A stretch of DNA of 6,716 nt from Sphingomonas sp. (GTDB lineage Bacteria > Pseudomonadota > Alphaproteobacteria > Sphingomonadales > Sphingomonadaceae), in assembly GCA_013812805.1 (NCBI GenBank), contig JACCSV010000334.1, positions 1-6,716 of the forward strand, read 5' to 3'. A program made the translations under genes and the position numbers. Each line of letters opens with the position of its first letter. Positions within the stretch are counted from its first letter, which is position 1. Positions 1-5,550 of the stretch are shown here, in pieces. The notes beneath the pieces are model-generated. The model was not told the DNA's origin and did no database searches. It saw only the letters and a list, made by a program, of their open reading frames with translations.

Positions 1-617
1 GCACTGTCGATCATGTAAGGCGGGTTGGCGATAACCAGGTCGGCGCCGTCTGGGATGCGGTCCGACACCAATGTTTCCACCCCCACGCCGGCGGCTGCAG
101 CATTGATTTTCGCCAACCGAAGGGCGCTGGGGTTCACGTCAACCAAGGTCGTCTTTTGAAAGCTCCGGCAGCTGGCCGTGGCGATTGCACCAGCACCGCT
201 TCCAGCACCCATGTCGACCAGCCATTGGGCGCTGGCCAGCCGTGGCAGTTGCTCGCCGATGAAGCGCGCAAAGCGGTACGTGTCCGGCCCGAAAAAGACC
301 GAGTCGACCGCGTCGGTGGGGAAGGGGCTATGGAGGAGCAGGTCATCGCCAAGGCTGGCCACCCGGACTTGGGCGCGGAGGCTTCCATCGCCGCGGGTTT
401 CGAGCACGTTGCCGTCCTCGAGCAGCGCAATTAACGACGGGTCCACGTCGCTCTGCTCGAACCACCGGTTCCAGCCGAATATGTCGCGTAGCCCGATCGG
501 CTTCGGCGCGGGCCGCGTCAAAACCTGGGCGTGGGTCGCGGGGGTGACGGCTATGAACTGATATCGGGTGGTCTTGAGGTAGCTTAGGAGCTCTTGGAGC
601 GTCTCCTCGCTTGTCAC
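1..617 (-). CDS. Class I SAM-dependent methyltransferase, NPPY type (partial, C-terminus off the left edge)
   Basis: This gene encodes the first 205 residues of a SAM-dependent methyltransferase, and the rest lies beyond position 1. An N-terminal region of about 105 residues is followed by FFGPDTYRFARFI (residues 108-120). The glycine-rich SAM loop VDMGAGSGAGAI is at 134-145, an acidic motif II (VDVNP) at 159-163, and NPPY at 198-201. NPPY is the catalytic signature of enzymes that methylate a planar nitrogen, such as the PrmC/HemK protein-glutamine enzymes, RsmC/RlmG-type RNA enzymes and adenine methyltransferases. The true substrate cannot be read from this fragment. I chose GTG at 617 because AGGAG lies 5 bases upstream; the GTG at 620 is only 2 bases from it. 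The start overlaps the stop of the upstream oxidase gene as GTGA, so translation is probably coupled. Family call is strong, substrate unknown. Confidence 0.88.
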   Translation of the reverse strand, partial: MTSEETLQELLSYLKTTRYQFIAVTPATHAQVLTRPAPKPIGLRDIFGWNRWFEQSDVDPSLIALLEDGNVLETRGDGSLRAQVRVASLGDDLLLHSPFPTDAVDSVFFGPDTYRFARFIGEQLPRLASAQWLVDMGAGSGAGAIATASCRSFQKTTLVDVNPSALRLAKINAAAAGVGVETLVSDRIPDGADLVIANPPYMIDS

Positions 618-1507
618 CACAGCTCCTGCCGATAGCGCTTGAAGCAGCGTGCTCCGCAGGTCAGGCGCATCAGCGCGCCCTCGGCAATTGCCCGCGCCCG
701 GCGCCGATCTTCTGTCACCGCAGGAAGCAGCGCTTCCGCGTTCCAGGCAGCGCTGTGCTTGACGTCCAGCACCGCGTGCAAGTCGAAATACAAGCGGACC
801 TTCGCCGCCACTCCAAGCCGCTTGAGTCCACTCGCGACCGCGGCCGACCTCGCGGGAGCAGTGAGCTCGATGGCGCCCAGGGCACCTAGCGCATGCCACG
901 CGTAATCGCGGCGCGTGGCCATCGCCGTCATTGCGTTGGCCAGCGCCAGACTCTCCCGGACGGTACGATCGATCGCCGGTTCCAGCGCCAGCGCTTCGAC
1001 CAGGCGGTTCAGCATCGGCCCATGCATGCCCTTGATATTGCCGCGCCCCATCTCGTCCCAGTAATTGCGCGCAAGCTCGAGCTTGATTCGGTCCGGCAAC
1101 TTGACCTGCGTGTAGGCAGTCAGATCTTCGAACCCGGCCTCACCGGCGGCTTCCTGCGCGAGGTACCAGCGCATCTGCTCGAGATCGGCATCGTTGGCCA
1201 GCCAGTCGAACAGCGGGTCGTGCTGCCCCGGGCCGGAGGCTTCGAGGCACTCGAACCAGGCGATGAACTCTTTCGGCTCTGACGGCACCGCAGCGACCGC
1301 ATCGCGGACCTCGGCCCGCAGCTCGTCGAGGAACCTGCCCTCCAGCTCAAGCAGGCACTGGTCGCGCTGCAGCGTTCCACGCCAATCGTCGTCGGGAAGC
1401 CGCGGCTCGAGCCGCGACTGGTTCCAGCGCGCAAGCTGTCGCTGAACGTCGTCGCCAAGCAGGTCGACTGCCGGCGCGGACGCCTGCCACTGGAATATCG
1501 ATGCCAT
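614..1507 (-). CDS. Heme-oxygenase-like diiron oxidase (iron-containing redox enzyme family)
   Basis: This gene encodes a 297-residue soluble, mostly helical protein with no signal peptide, resembling the heme-oxygenase-like diiron oxidase superfamily (SznF, UndA and CADD relatives; Haem_oxygenas_2-like). Known members use two irons and O2 to oxidise amines, fatty acids or amino-acid-derived substrates rather than degrade heme. The metal-binding pattern can be read directly: Glu119, Glu152, His162 (E-x9-H within DEMGRGNIKGMH), Glu214, then His244, Asp248 and His251 (H-x3-D-x2-H within HAVLDVKH). This order and spacing fit the seven-ligand set of the superfamily as I remember it; Glu119 is the least certain. 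The frame stays open to an ATG at 1630, but those 41 extra residues are a shadow of the divergent HGG-motif gene, so ATG 1507 is preferred. No strong Shine-Dalgarno sequence is visible. The 3' end overlaps the methyltransferase start by 4 bases. Substrate unknown. Confidence 0.85.
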   Translation of the reverse strand: MASIFQWQASAPAVDLLGDDVQRQLARWNQSRLEPRLPDDDWRGTLQRDQCLLELEGRFLDELRAEVRDAVAAVPSEPKEFIAWFECLEASGPGQHDPLFDWLANDADLEQMRWYLAQEAAGEAGFEDLTAYTQVKLPDRIKLELARNYWDEMGRGNIKGMHGPMLNRLVEALALEPAIDRTVRESLALANAMTAMATRRDYAWHALGALGAIELTAPARSAAVASGLKRLGVAAKVRLYFDLHAVLDVKHSAAWNAEALLPAVTEDRRRARAIAEGALMRLTCGARCFKRYRQELW

Positions 1508-1743
1508 TGTCCAGCGAGAACCGCCTAGGCAGCTCCGAGGTTCCGTGCCTGGCGCGCACCCGCTCGGGAATGGAGTGTGAATCGCCGGCAGTGAAGGGTC
1601 GGAAACGGTGCCGTATGCACGGCGGGACAAATCCAGGCGCGCCTAAAGGCAATTGCAACGCCCGGAAGCATGGAGGCTATTCCGCCAAGACTAAAGCGGC
1701 CGTCCGCTTCCTGTGGCAGATCGCGCGGCTGGTCCGTGAGTAA
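1501..1743 (+). CDS. Small HGG-motif protein with putative Cys3His metal site
   Basis: This 80-residue basic protein carries the pattern RCRMHGG (residues 36-42), GAPKGNCNARKHG (46-58) and Cys16-x9-Cys26 with Cys37-x2-His40. The pattern matches the widespread 'HGGxSTG domain' proteins, common in alphaproteobacteria and phages and resembling the N-terminus of some phage terminase small subunits. Database labels such as 'glucan biosynthesis protein' for this family are, in my view, unfounded. The three cysteines and one histidine could bind zinc, and the Lys/Arg-rich tail would suit nucleic-acid binding; both are inferences. ATG 1501 is the only reasonable start upstream of the first conserved Cys, with a weak GGA about 6 bases before it. 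The start overlaps the divergent oxidase start by 7 bases, so each gene's promoter must lie inside the other. Function unknown. Confidence 0.75.
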   Translation: MPLSSENRLGSSEVPCLARTRSGMECESPAVKGRKRCRMHGGTNPGAPKGNCNARKHGGYSAKTKAAVRFLWQIARLVRE

Positions 1744-1756
1744 CGGAGTGTGACCG

Positions 1757-1784
1757 ATGTCCGCTCTCGACCGAAAGCGGACAT
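1757..1784. repeat. REP-like intergenic hairpin, copy 1
   Basis: ATGTCCGCT (1757-1765) and AGCGGACAT (1776-1784) form a perfect 9-bp stem. The loop can add a 2-bp TC/GA stem around GACC. No T-run follows on either strand, so this is not a textbook intrinsic terminator, although it sits between convergent genes and may help end transcription. A related degenerate copy is at 5291-5316. I recall similar TGTCCGCTT...AAGCGGACA hairpins as dispersed elements in sphingomonad genomes; that is memory, not a search. Confidence 0.7.
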
Positions 1785-1795
1785 TAGCGATGTGC

Positions 1796-1809
1796 GGCTA
1801 GCTCTAGCC
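1796..1809. other. Short palindrome overlapping the RTX gene stop codon
   Basis: GGCTAG (1796-1801) and CTAGCC (1804-1809) are perfectly inverted around a 2-base centre and include the TAG stop of the RTX gene. On its own the hairpin is weak, with too small a loop. It lies 11 bases from the larger REP-like hairpin, and the two together might form a bidirectional transcription end for the convergent genes. There is no T-tract, so a terminator role is only a possibility. Confidence 0.3.
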
Positions 1810-3933
1810 AATGATGAAGTCGGCGCTGCTCAGCGCCGTTCCCGCCGTCACCTGCGCGAACTGCACCGCCGCACCGTCGCCGCTGCCGTCGGCATCGTAG
1901 AAAATCCGGCCGGTGGCGCTGTCGTAGATGATGCGGTCGTCGCCGTCGGCAGCGGCAGTGCCGTGGACGAACGCGCCTTCAGCAAGTGTTCCAAGGTCGA
2001 GCGTCGTGAACACCGACTGATCGAGATGCATGGTGTCATCCGCCACTGTGAAGTCGGTGATCGTGTCGACGTTGTTCCGGGCGTTGAGCGCGGTGTCGAA
2101 ATGGAAGCCGTCAGCGCCTGCTCCGCCGGTCAGGCGGTCATTGCCGACGCCGCCATGCAGTTGGTCATTCCCGGCGCCACCCGACAACCTGTCGTTGCGG
2201 CCTTCGCCGTGAAGGGAGTTGGCCGAATCATTGCCGGTGATGATGTTGGCGCCGGCATTGCCGGTGCCCGAGATGTCTCCCGATCCGGCCAGCGAGAGCC
2301 GCTCGACGTTGTCGCCCAACACATAGTCTACCGAGGATTTAACCAGGTCATTGCCTTCGCCGAAAGCTTCAGTGACGATGTCGCCGACGCTATCGACATA
2401 ATAGACATCGTTGCCAATGCCGCCCACCAGTGTGTCGGCACCCAACCCGCCTATCAAGCTGTCATTCCCGCTGCCCCCGATAAGCGTATTGGCGGCGCGG
2501 TTGCCGACGATCACGTTTGAAAGTGCGTTGCCGGTCCCCGAGATCGTCGCAGTCCCAGTCAGCTCTAAGTTCTCGACATTGGCAGCGAGCGTATGGCTAA
2601 CTGTAGAAGTAACCCGATCGATACCTTCGCCTGTCGCTTCGATAACAACGTCTCCAGCATCATCGACGCTGAAGGTGTCATTGCCGGGACCACCATTCAT
2701 CGTGTCCGCACCGAGGCCTCCGAAGATCATGTCGTTGCCGCCGTGCCCATTCAGAGTGTCAGTGCCGGGCATGCCTCTGAGCACGTTGCTCGCGCTGTTA
2801 CCGTCAATGATGTTGTCGAGGCTGTTGCCCAGACCATCGATCGCTGAACTACCGGTCAGCGTTAGGTTCTCGACGTTCGCGGCGAGCGTATAGCTGACTG
2901 TGGAAGTGACCCGGTCGGTACCTTCGCCTGTCGCTTCGATAACAACATCTCCAGCATCTTCGACGCTGAAGGTGTCATTGCCGACACCGCCGTTCATCGT
3001 GTCCGCACCGCGGCCCCCGAAGATCATGTCATCGCCACCGTGCCCGTTCAGAGTGTCAGTGCCGGGCATGCCGCGGAGCACATTGCTCGAGTTGTTCCCG
3101 TCGATGATGTTGTCGAGGCTGTTACCCAGGCCATCGATCGCCGAACTGCCGGTCAGCGTTAGGTTCTCGACATTCGCGCCAAGCGTGTAGCTAATCGAGG
3201 ATTGGACGGTATCATTGCCCTCGTTGGCTGCTTCTTCCACGGTGGAATTTGTTGAGACAACGAAGATGTCGTTACCCGTTCCGCCGAACATGCTCGGCGC
3301 GTTCAAAATATCGTTGCCGGCTCCGCCATAGACAGTATCGAACGCTTCCACGTAGTCATTGCCATCGCCCGCATCCACCCACCAAGAATTGGTGACGTAA
3401 TCATCTCCGCCGCCTGACGATACATATTCATAGCCCGTGACTCGATCATTTCCGGACCCGATGTGAGCTGAGCCGTCCCCGGTACCAGTAATGTCCCAAC
3501 TCGCAGTCACGCCTGCGGATTCGAGTCTGCCGCTACCTCGAACGACAATGTGCTCTATACCGTTGAAGGTAGCTCCGAACGTCTGCCCGATAAAAAACGC
3601 CGCACCCTCTGAAAAGAAAAGATCCGCACCAGAGGCGTCCATATGGAGTGTGTCGTAACCATCCCCGCCTTCGATACGGTAAGAGCCTCCCGAATAGCTT
3701 ACATAGAATGAGTCGCCGCCGCTGCCCCCGTCCAAGATCTCATGTGGATAGTCGCCCCGTTGGCCATGATAAATTGGAGATGAGGAGATTACATCATTGC
3801 CGTCGCCGCCGTATACGCGGTCAAAGCCGGTGCCGCCCTCCAGGGTGTCGTTGCCGCCGTTGCCATAGATAGTGTCTTCGCCGTCGCCGCCCTGAAGGGT
3901 GTCGTCGTCCTCTGTGCCATTGATCACTGCCAT
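1804..3933 (-). CDS. RTX repeat calcium-binding protein, probably secreted by a type I system
   Basis: This 709-residue protein consists almost wholly of RTX material. Nonapeptides of the GGxGxDxxx kind start at residue 15 (GGDGEDTIY, GNGGNDTLE, GGTGFDRVY, GGDGNDVIS). Residues 51-160 hold a less repetitive insert, and more GGxGND units follow. From 249 there are four modules that begin YTL.ANVENLTLTG, end in GGxGxD repeats and close with a D(S/A)xGD..xEA.GEG.D segment: 249-347, 348-446, 447-536 and about 537-609. The last 100 residues (FHFDTAL...DTITDF...FIIG) resemble the serralysin-type C-terminal domain that carries the type I secretion signal. Such repeats fold as Ca2+-bound beta-rolls outside the cell. 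There is no N-terminal signal peptide, as expected, and no recognisable enzymatic domain, so a surface-layer, adhesin or matrix role is as likely as a toxin. ATG 3933 has AGGGGG 7 bases upstream. No ABC/HlyD/TolC partner lies in the window. Confidence 0.9.
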   Translation of the reverse strand: MAVINGTEDDDTLQGGDGEDTIYGNGGNDTLEGGTGFDRVYGGDGNDVISSSPIYHGQRGDYPHEILDGGSGGDSFYVSYSGGSYRIEGGDGYDTLHMDASGADLFFSEGAAFFIGQTFGATFNGIEHIVVRGSGRLESAGVTASWDITGTGDGSAHIGSGNDRVTGYEYVSSGGGDDYVTNSWWVDAGDGNDYVEAFDTVYGGAGNDILNAPSMFGGTGNDIFVVSTNSTVEEAANEGNDTVQSSISYTLGANVENLTLTGSSAIDGLGNSLDNIIDGNNSSNVLRGMPGTDTLNGHGGDDMIFGGRGADTMNGGVGNDTFSVEDAGDVVIEATGEGTDRVTSTVSYTLAANVENLTLTGSSAIDGLGNSLDNIIDGNSASNVLRGMPGTDTLNGHGGNDMIFGGLGADTMNGGPGNDTFSVDDAGDVVIEATGEGIDRVTSTVSHTLAANVENLELTGTATISGTGNALSNVIVGNRAANTLIGGSGNDSLIGGLGADTLVGGIGNDVYYVDSVGDIVTEAFGEGNDLVKSSVDYVLGDNVERLSLAGSGDISGTGNAGANIITGNDSANSLHGEGRNDRLSGGAGNDQLHGGVGNDRLTGGAGADGFHFDTALNARNNVDTITDFTVADDTMHLDQSVFTTLDLGTLAEGAFVHGTAAADGDDRIIYDSATGRIFYDADGSGDGAAVQFAQVTAGTALSSADFIIG
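2596..3189 (-). repeat. Near-identical 297-bp tandem duplication inside the RTX gene (two copies)
   Basis: Two head-to-tail 297-bp units (2893-3189 and 2596-2892) encode residues 249-347 and 348-446 of the RTX protein. By eye 91 of 99 amino acids are identical, and the DNA matches at roughly nine bases in ten. The two following modules are much more diverged and the third is 9 residues shorter, so this pair reflects the most recent duplication or gene conversion. Because the period is a multiple of three, gain or loss of a unit would keep the frame. Confidence 0.9.
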
Positions 3934-3964
3934 TGATGCCCCCTGTCCGCCGCGCGCGAGTCAC

Positions 3965-3993
3965 ATCATATTGAAGGCACTGCTTTTTGTCGA
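3965..3993 (-). promoter_or_regulatory. Putative sigma70-type promoter of the RTX gene
   Basis: Read on the minus strand, TCGACA (3988-3993) and TATGAT (3965-3970) each match the -35 and -10 consensus at five of six positions and are separated by exactly 17 bases. Transcription would start near 3958, giving a leader of about 25 bases that contains the AGGGGG ribosome binding site. The position is apt, but the call rests on motif match alone. Confidence 0.55.
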
Positions 3994-4749
3994 TTCGCGT
4001 TGACGCCGTTTAATCGCTGCGGCCTCGGTTTTTCGTCCTGAGGAAGTTGCTGCATTGCTGGCGTCGTCCCGGGGCTTGTAGACAATCAGCTCATCGGCGG
4101 CATGGCTGGAAAGTCCGGCTACCGTCCGAAGCGAGCACTAAAGCGGCAGCAATACCAGCAGCCTTGCTGCCTTCGCCCCGCACTGGCCGCACTTCAGCTT
4201 CGCCCGAGCGGCTCGCAGGGAGCCGGCGCCACCTCTCTTCACCGTTTGCGCACCCGATATAGGCCGCCTCCGTCCGTGTTCATGCACTCGACCCGGCGGC
4301 TGGCTCTAAATCCCACCAGATCAGCCGCCGTAAATATGTGGTTCGTGGACATACGGCCGTCACGCACGTTCGGCGAAACAGGTTCCTAGTAACAGCACGG
4401 AGAGGGAGCGGTTATGGGAACTTTCCTGAATCTAACCGAAAAGCCGTTGTTTCTCAAAGTAAGCTGGCGGTGGAAGCAGTCGTCTGCGAACCAGTCTCTC
4501 CTCAGATTACCCAATTTAATTGGGAATAATTGGGTAAAATGAGAAAGCTGGGCGCGCCGGCCGTCTTGCAAGCGGCTCCCGCCGCGCATTTCCGCCAATA
4601 CCGCCGCAAATTCCCACAGCGGCATAAATGGGAAATCACGCCATCGATATGGGTCGCCTTGCCCCGTCCACGTCGACTGTCGGAAACCTGACCATCTTGC
4701 CATTGGCCGGTTCAGATGTTCTAGTTTCGCCGCTGTCGAAGGTACCCGA
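3994..4749. other. Long intergenic stretch without a convincing gene
   Basis: About 750 bases separate the RTX promoter from the end of the broken gene at 4750. The open frames here are short, mutually overlapping and show no family features or good ribosome binding sites. The longest, on the minus strand at 4386-4817, overlaps the broken gene in a different frame and encodes nothing I recognise. The only clear structure is the AT-rich inverted and direct repeat cluster at 4507-4537. I saw no tRNA, insertion-sequence end or CRISPR repeat. A decayed gene or an unrecognised small RNA cannot be excluded. Confidence 0.5.
4507..4537. promoter_or_regulatory. Operator-like cluster of AATTGGG heptamers
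   Basis: TTACCCAATT (4507-4516) and AATTGGGTAA (4528-4537) are perfectly inverted 10-mers around an 11-base centre. The centre contains a third heptamer, so CCCAATT (4510-4516), AATTGGG (4518-4524) and AATTGGG (4528-4534) line up. The last two are direct repeats 10 bp apart, one helical turn. This suits a dimeric repressor site or alternative RNA hairpins. It is distinctly AT-rich for its surroundings. There is no T-tract and no confident gene directly downstream, so its target is unclear. Confidence 0.4.
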
Positions 4750-5111
4750 TCAGAGGCATCGGAAGATGCTGGCGTCAGCCCCTCGCCGGAGCATGAACGG
4801 TCCGAGCAGGACTCCATTCTCCACGCGCCCCTGCAAGCTCATAGTATTGCCCGCGAACGCTCCCACTGTGGCGGAAGCGGTAGCTGGGCATTATCTGTCC
4901 TGCAATTTCTGGTCCGCCCCAGCCTGGGGTGTGGGTGCCCCCTGCGATGATGGTGCCGCGGCGATTGATAATCAGCGGACCCATCATGGTTCCCCCCCAC
5001 GCAATCGTACTCGAGCGTGCCGCTAGTCGACGCAAGGCTCAACCCGACATGCTGGCCGCCCCACTTACCTGCGACCGGCAGCCCGGCAGCTGGCACCGCC
5101 GCATAAGCCAT
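4750..5111 (-). pseudogene. Broken gene for a small conserved protein (two frameshifts)
   Basis: Joining three frames on the minus strand gives a coherent product of about 119 residues. The first frame starts at 5111 and runs to LEYDC, including the segment GKWGGQHVGLSL. The second frame runs VGGTMMGPLIINRRGTI..GGTHTPGWGG..MPSYRFRHSGSVRG. The third runs NTMSLQGRVENGVLLGPF to a final IFRCL and a TGA at 4750-4752. The order WGG.H.GL, EYDC.GT, GTH...GGP, Y..R.SG.V.G.TM, LGPF.LRRG, FRCL resembles an uncharacterised small, often secreted, alphaproteobacterial protein family that I recall but cannot name. Each junction needs removal of one G: one in the seven-G run (4992-4998), one in GGG (4850-4852). 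The N-terminus begins abruptly, without the usual signal sequence and with no Shine-Dalgarno, so the 5' end may also be lost. True decay, sequencing error or a variable G-tract are all possible. Confidence 0.72.
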
Positions 5112-5290
5112 AGATGGTCAAGTCCGAACCGAGTCCTTAGGCTTCTGAGGCGCCGCTGATGACCGCTTTTTCCGTGGGGGCGCGAGCGGGGGCGGCCCCC
5201 GGGCGTGTCCTTCTGGCGTGCCTTCCGCTTGGGCGGCGCCGCACTGGACGGAAGCACCTCCGCGTCGGCGCAAAGCCCGCGGCAGGCTAG

Positions 5291-5316
5291 TGTCCGCTTC
5301 CCCCTCAAAGCAGACA
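5291..5316. repeat. REP-like intergenic hairpin, copy 2 (degenerate)
   Basis: TGTCCGCTT (5291-5299) and AAGCAGACA (5308-5316) form a 9-bp stem with one mismatch (C5295 against A5312) around an 8-base loop. The arms share the TGTCCGCT...AGC(G/A)GACA core with the element at 1757-1784, while the loops differ. That suggests the stem, not the loop, is conserved. It lies in the divergent spacer between the broken gene and the L,D-transpeptidase gene. Confidence 0.55.
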
Positions 5317-5471
5317 TTGGACAGTTCCCCTCACGCTCCATTAATGTGAAGCCTCGCATGACGGTCCATCATTTGAGATTACAAACGGCGCCCTGTGACA
5401 GAGAGAAACTTCAGTGATCTCGCTCGCAGGATCTGGTCGTGTCGGCGCAACCCTATCAATTCATAACCTAC

Positions 5472-5510
5472 CGAACCGTGGCTTCCACAATTCTAATTCG
5501 GAACGGTTCG
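5472..5510. promoter_or_regulatory. Inverted repeat upstream of the L,D-transpeptidase gene
   Basis: CGAACCGT (5472-5479) and ACGGTTCG (5503-5510) are perfectly inverted 8-mers with a 23-base spacer. The centre contains a small GTGG/CCAC hairpin (5478-5488) and an AT-rich stretch TTCTAATT. The element ends 40 bases before the start codon, where an operator or leader structure would be expected. No regulator is identifiable, and an 8-bp repeat in a 440-base spacer could arise by chance. Confidence 0.3.
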
Positions 5511-5550
5511 CTCTTTCCAAAAAAGCGCGGAAGGCTGCTCAGGACGTCCT

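Larger units (their letters stand above)
5112..5550. other. Intergenic region between the broken gene and the L,D-transpeptidase gene
   Basis: About 440 bases hold no supportable gene. The minus-strand open frame crossing it (5039-5359) begins within the REP-like hairpin and reads the broken gene out of frame. Visible structures are a GC hairpin GGGGG/CCCCC with loop CGG (5188-5200), the degenerate REP-like copy (5291-5316) and the inverted repeat at 5472-5510. The promoter for the downstream gene should lie in the last 200 bases, but I cannot pick one with confidence. Confidence 0.5.

Noticed and set aside
134..561. Open frames on both strands inside the methyltransferase region
   Set aside because: They overlap the true frame, which carries the SAM loop and NPPY motif and runs off the left edge.
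1508..1630. 41-residue N-terminal extension of the oxidase frame to an ATG at 1630
   Set aside because: It lies fully antisense to the HGG-motif gene, its composition (Pro, Gly, Ser, Arg) does not resemble the helical start of the family, and the internal ATG 1507 gives a usual-length protein.
1750..2520. 256-codon plus-strand open frame opposite the RTX gene
   Set aside because: It is the mirror of a GC-rich, glycine/aspartate repeat gene, which leaves long valine/alanine-rich antisense frames open. Its start lies in the REP-like hairpin and it has no family features.
4290..4400. Possible tRNA fragment or attachment site around AAATCCCACCA
   Set aside because: No matching T-arm, cloverleaf or second copy is present, and no integrase gene lies in the window.
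4539..4691. 50-codon plus-strand open frame just after the AATTGGG cluster
   Set aside because: The AT-rich cluster could serve as its promoter, but there is no Shine-Dalgarno sequence and the Arg/Pro-rich product matches nothing I know.
4386..4817. 143-codon minus-strand open frame in the intergenic stretch
   Set aside because: Its first part reads the broken gene out of frame and the rest shows no domain, ribosome binding site or recognisable homology. It might be a phantom frame in a repeated element, but I cannot show that.
5155..5200. Possible intrinsic terminator (GCTTTTT and the GGGGG/CCCCC hairpin)
   Set aside because: The T-run precedes the hairpin on the plus strand, and on the minus strand it reads as A, so neither direction gives a hairpin followed by U.
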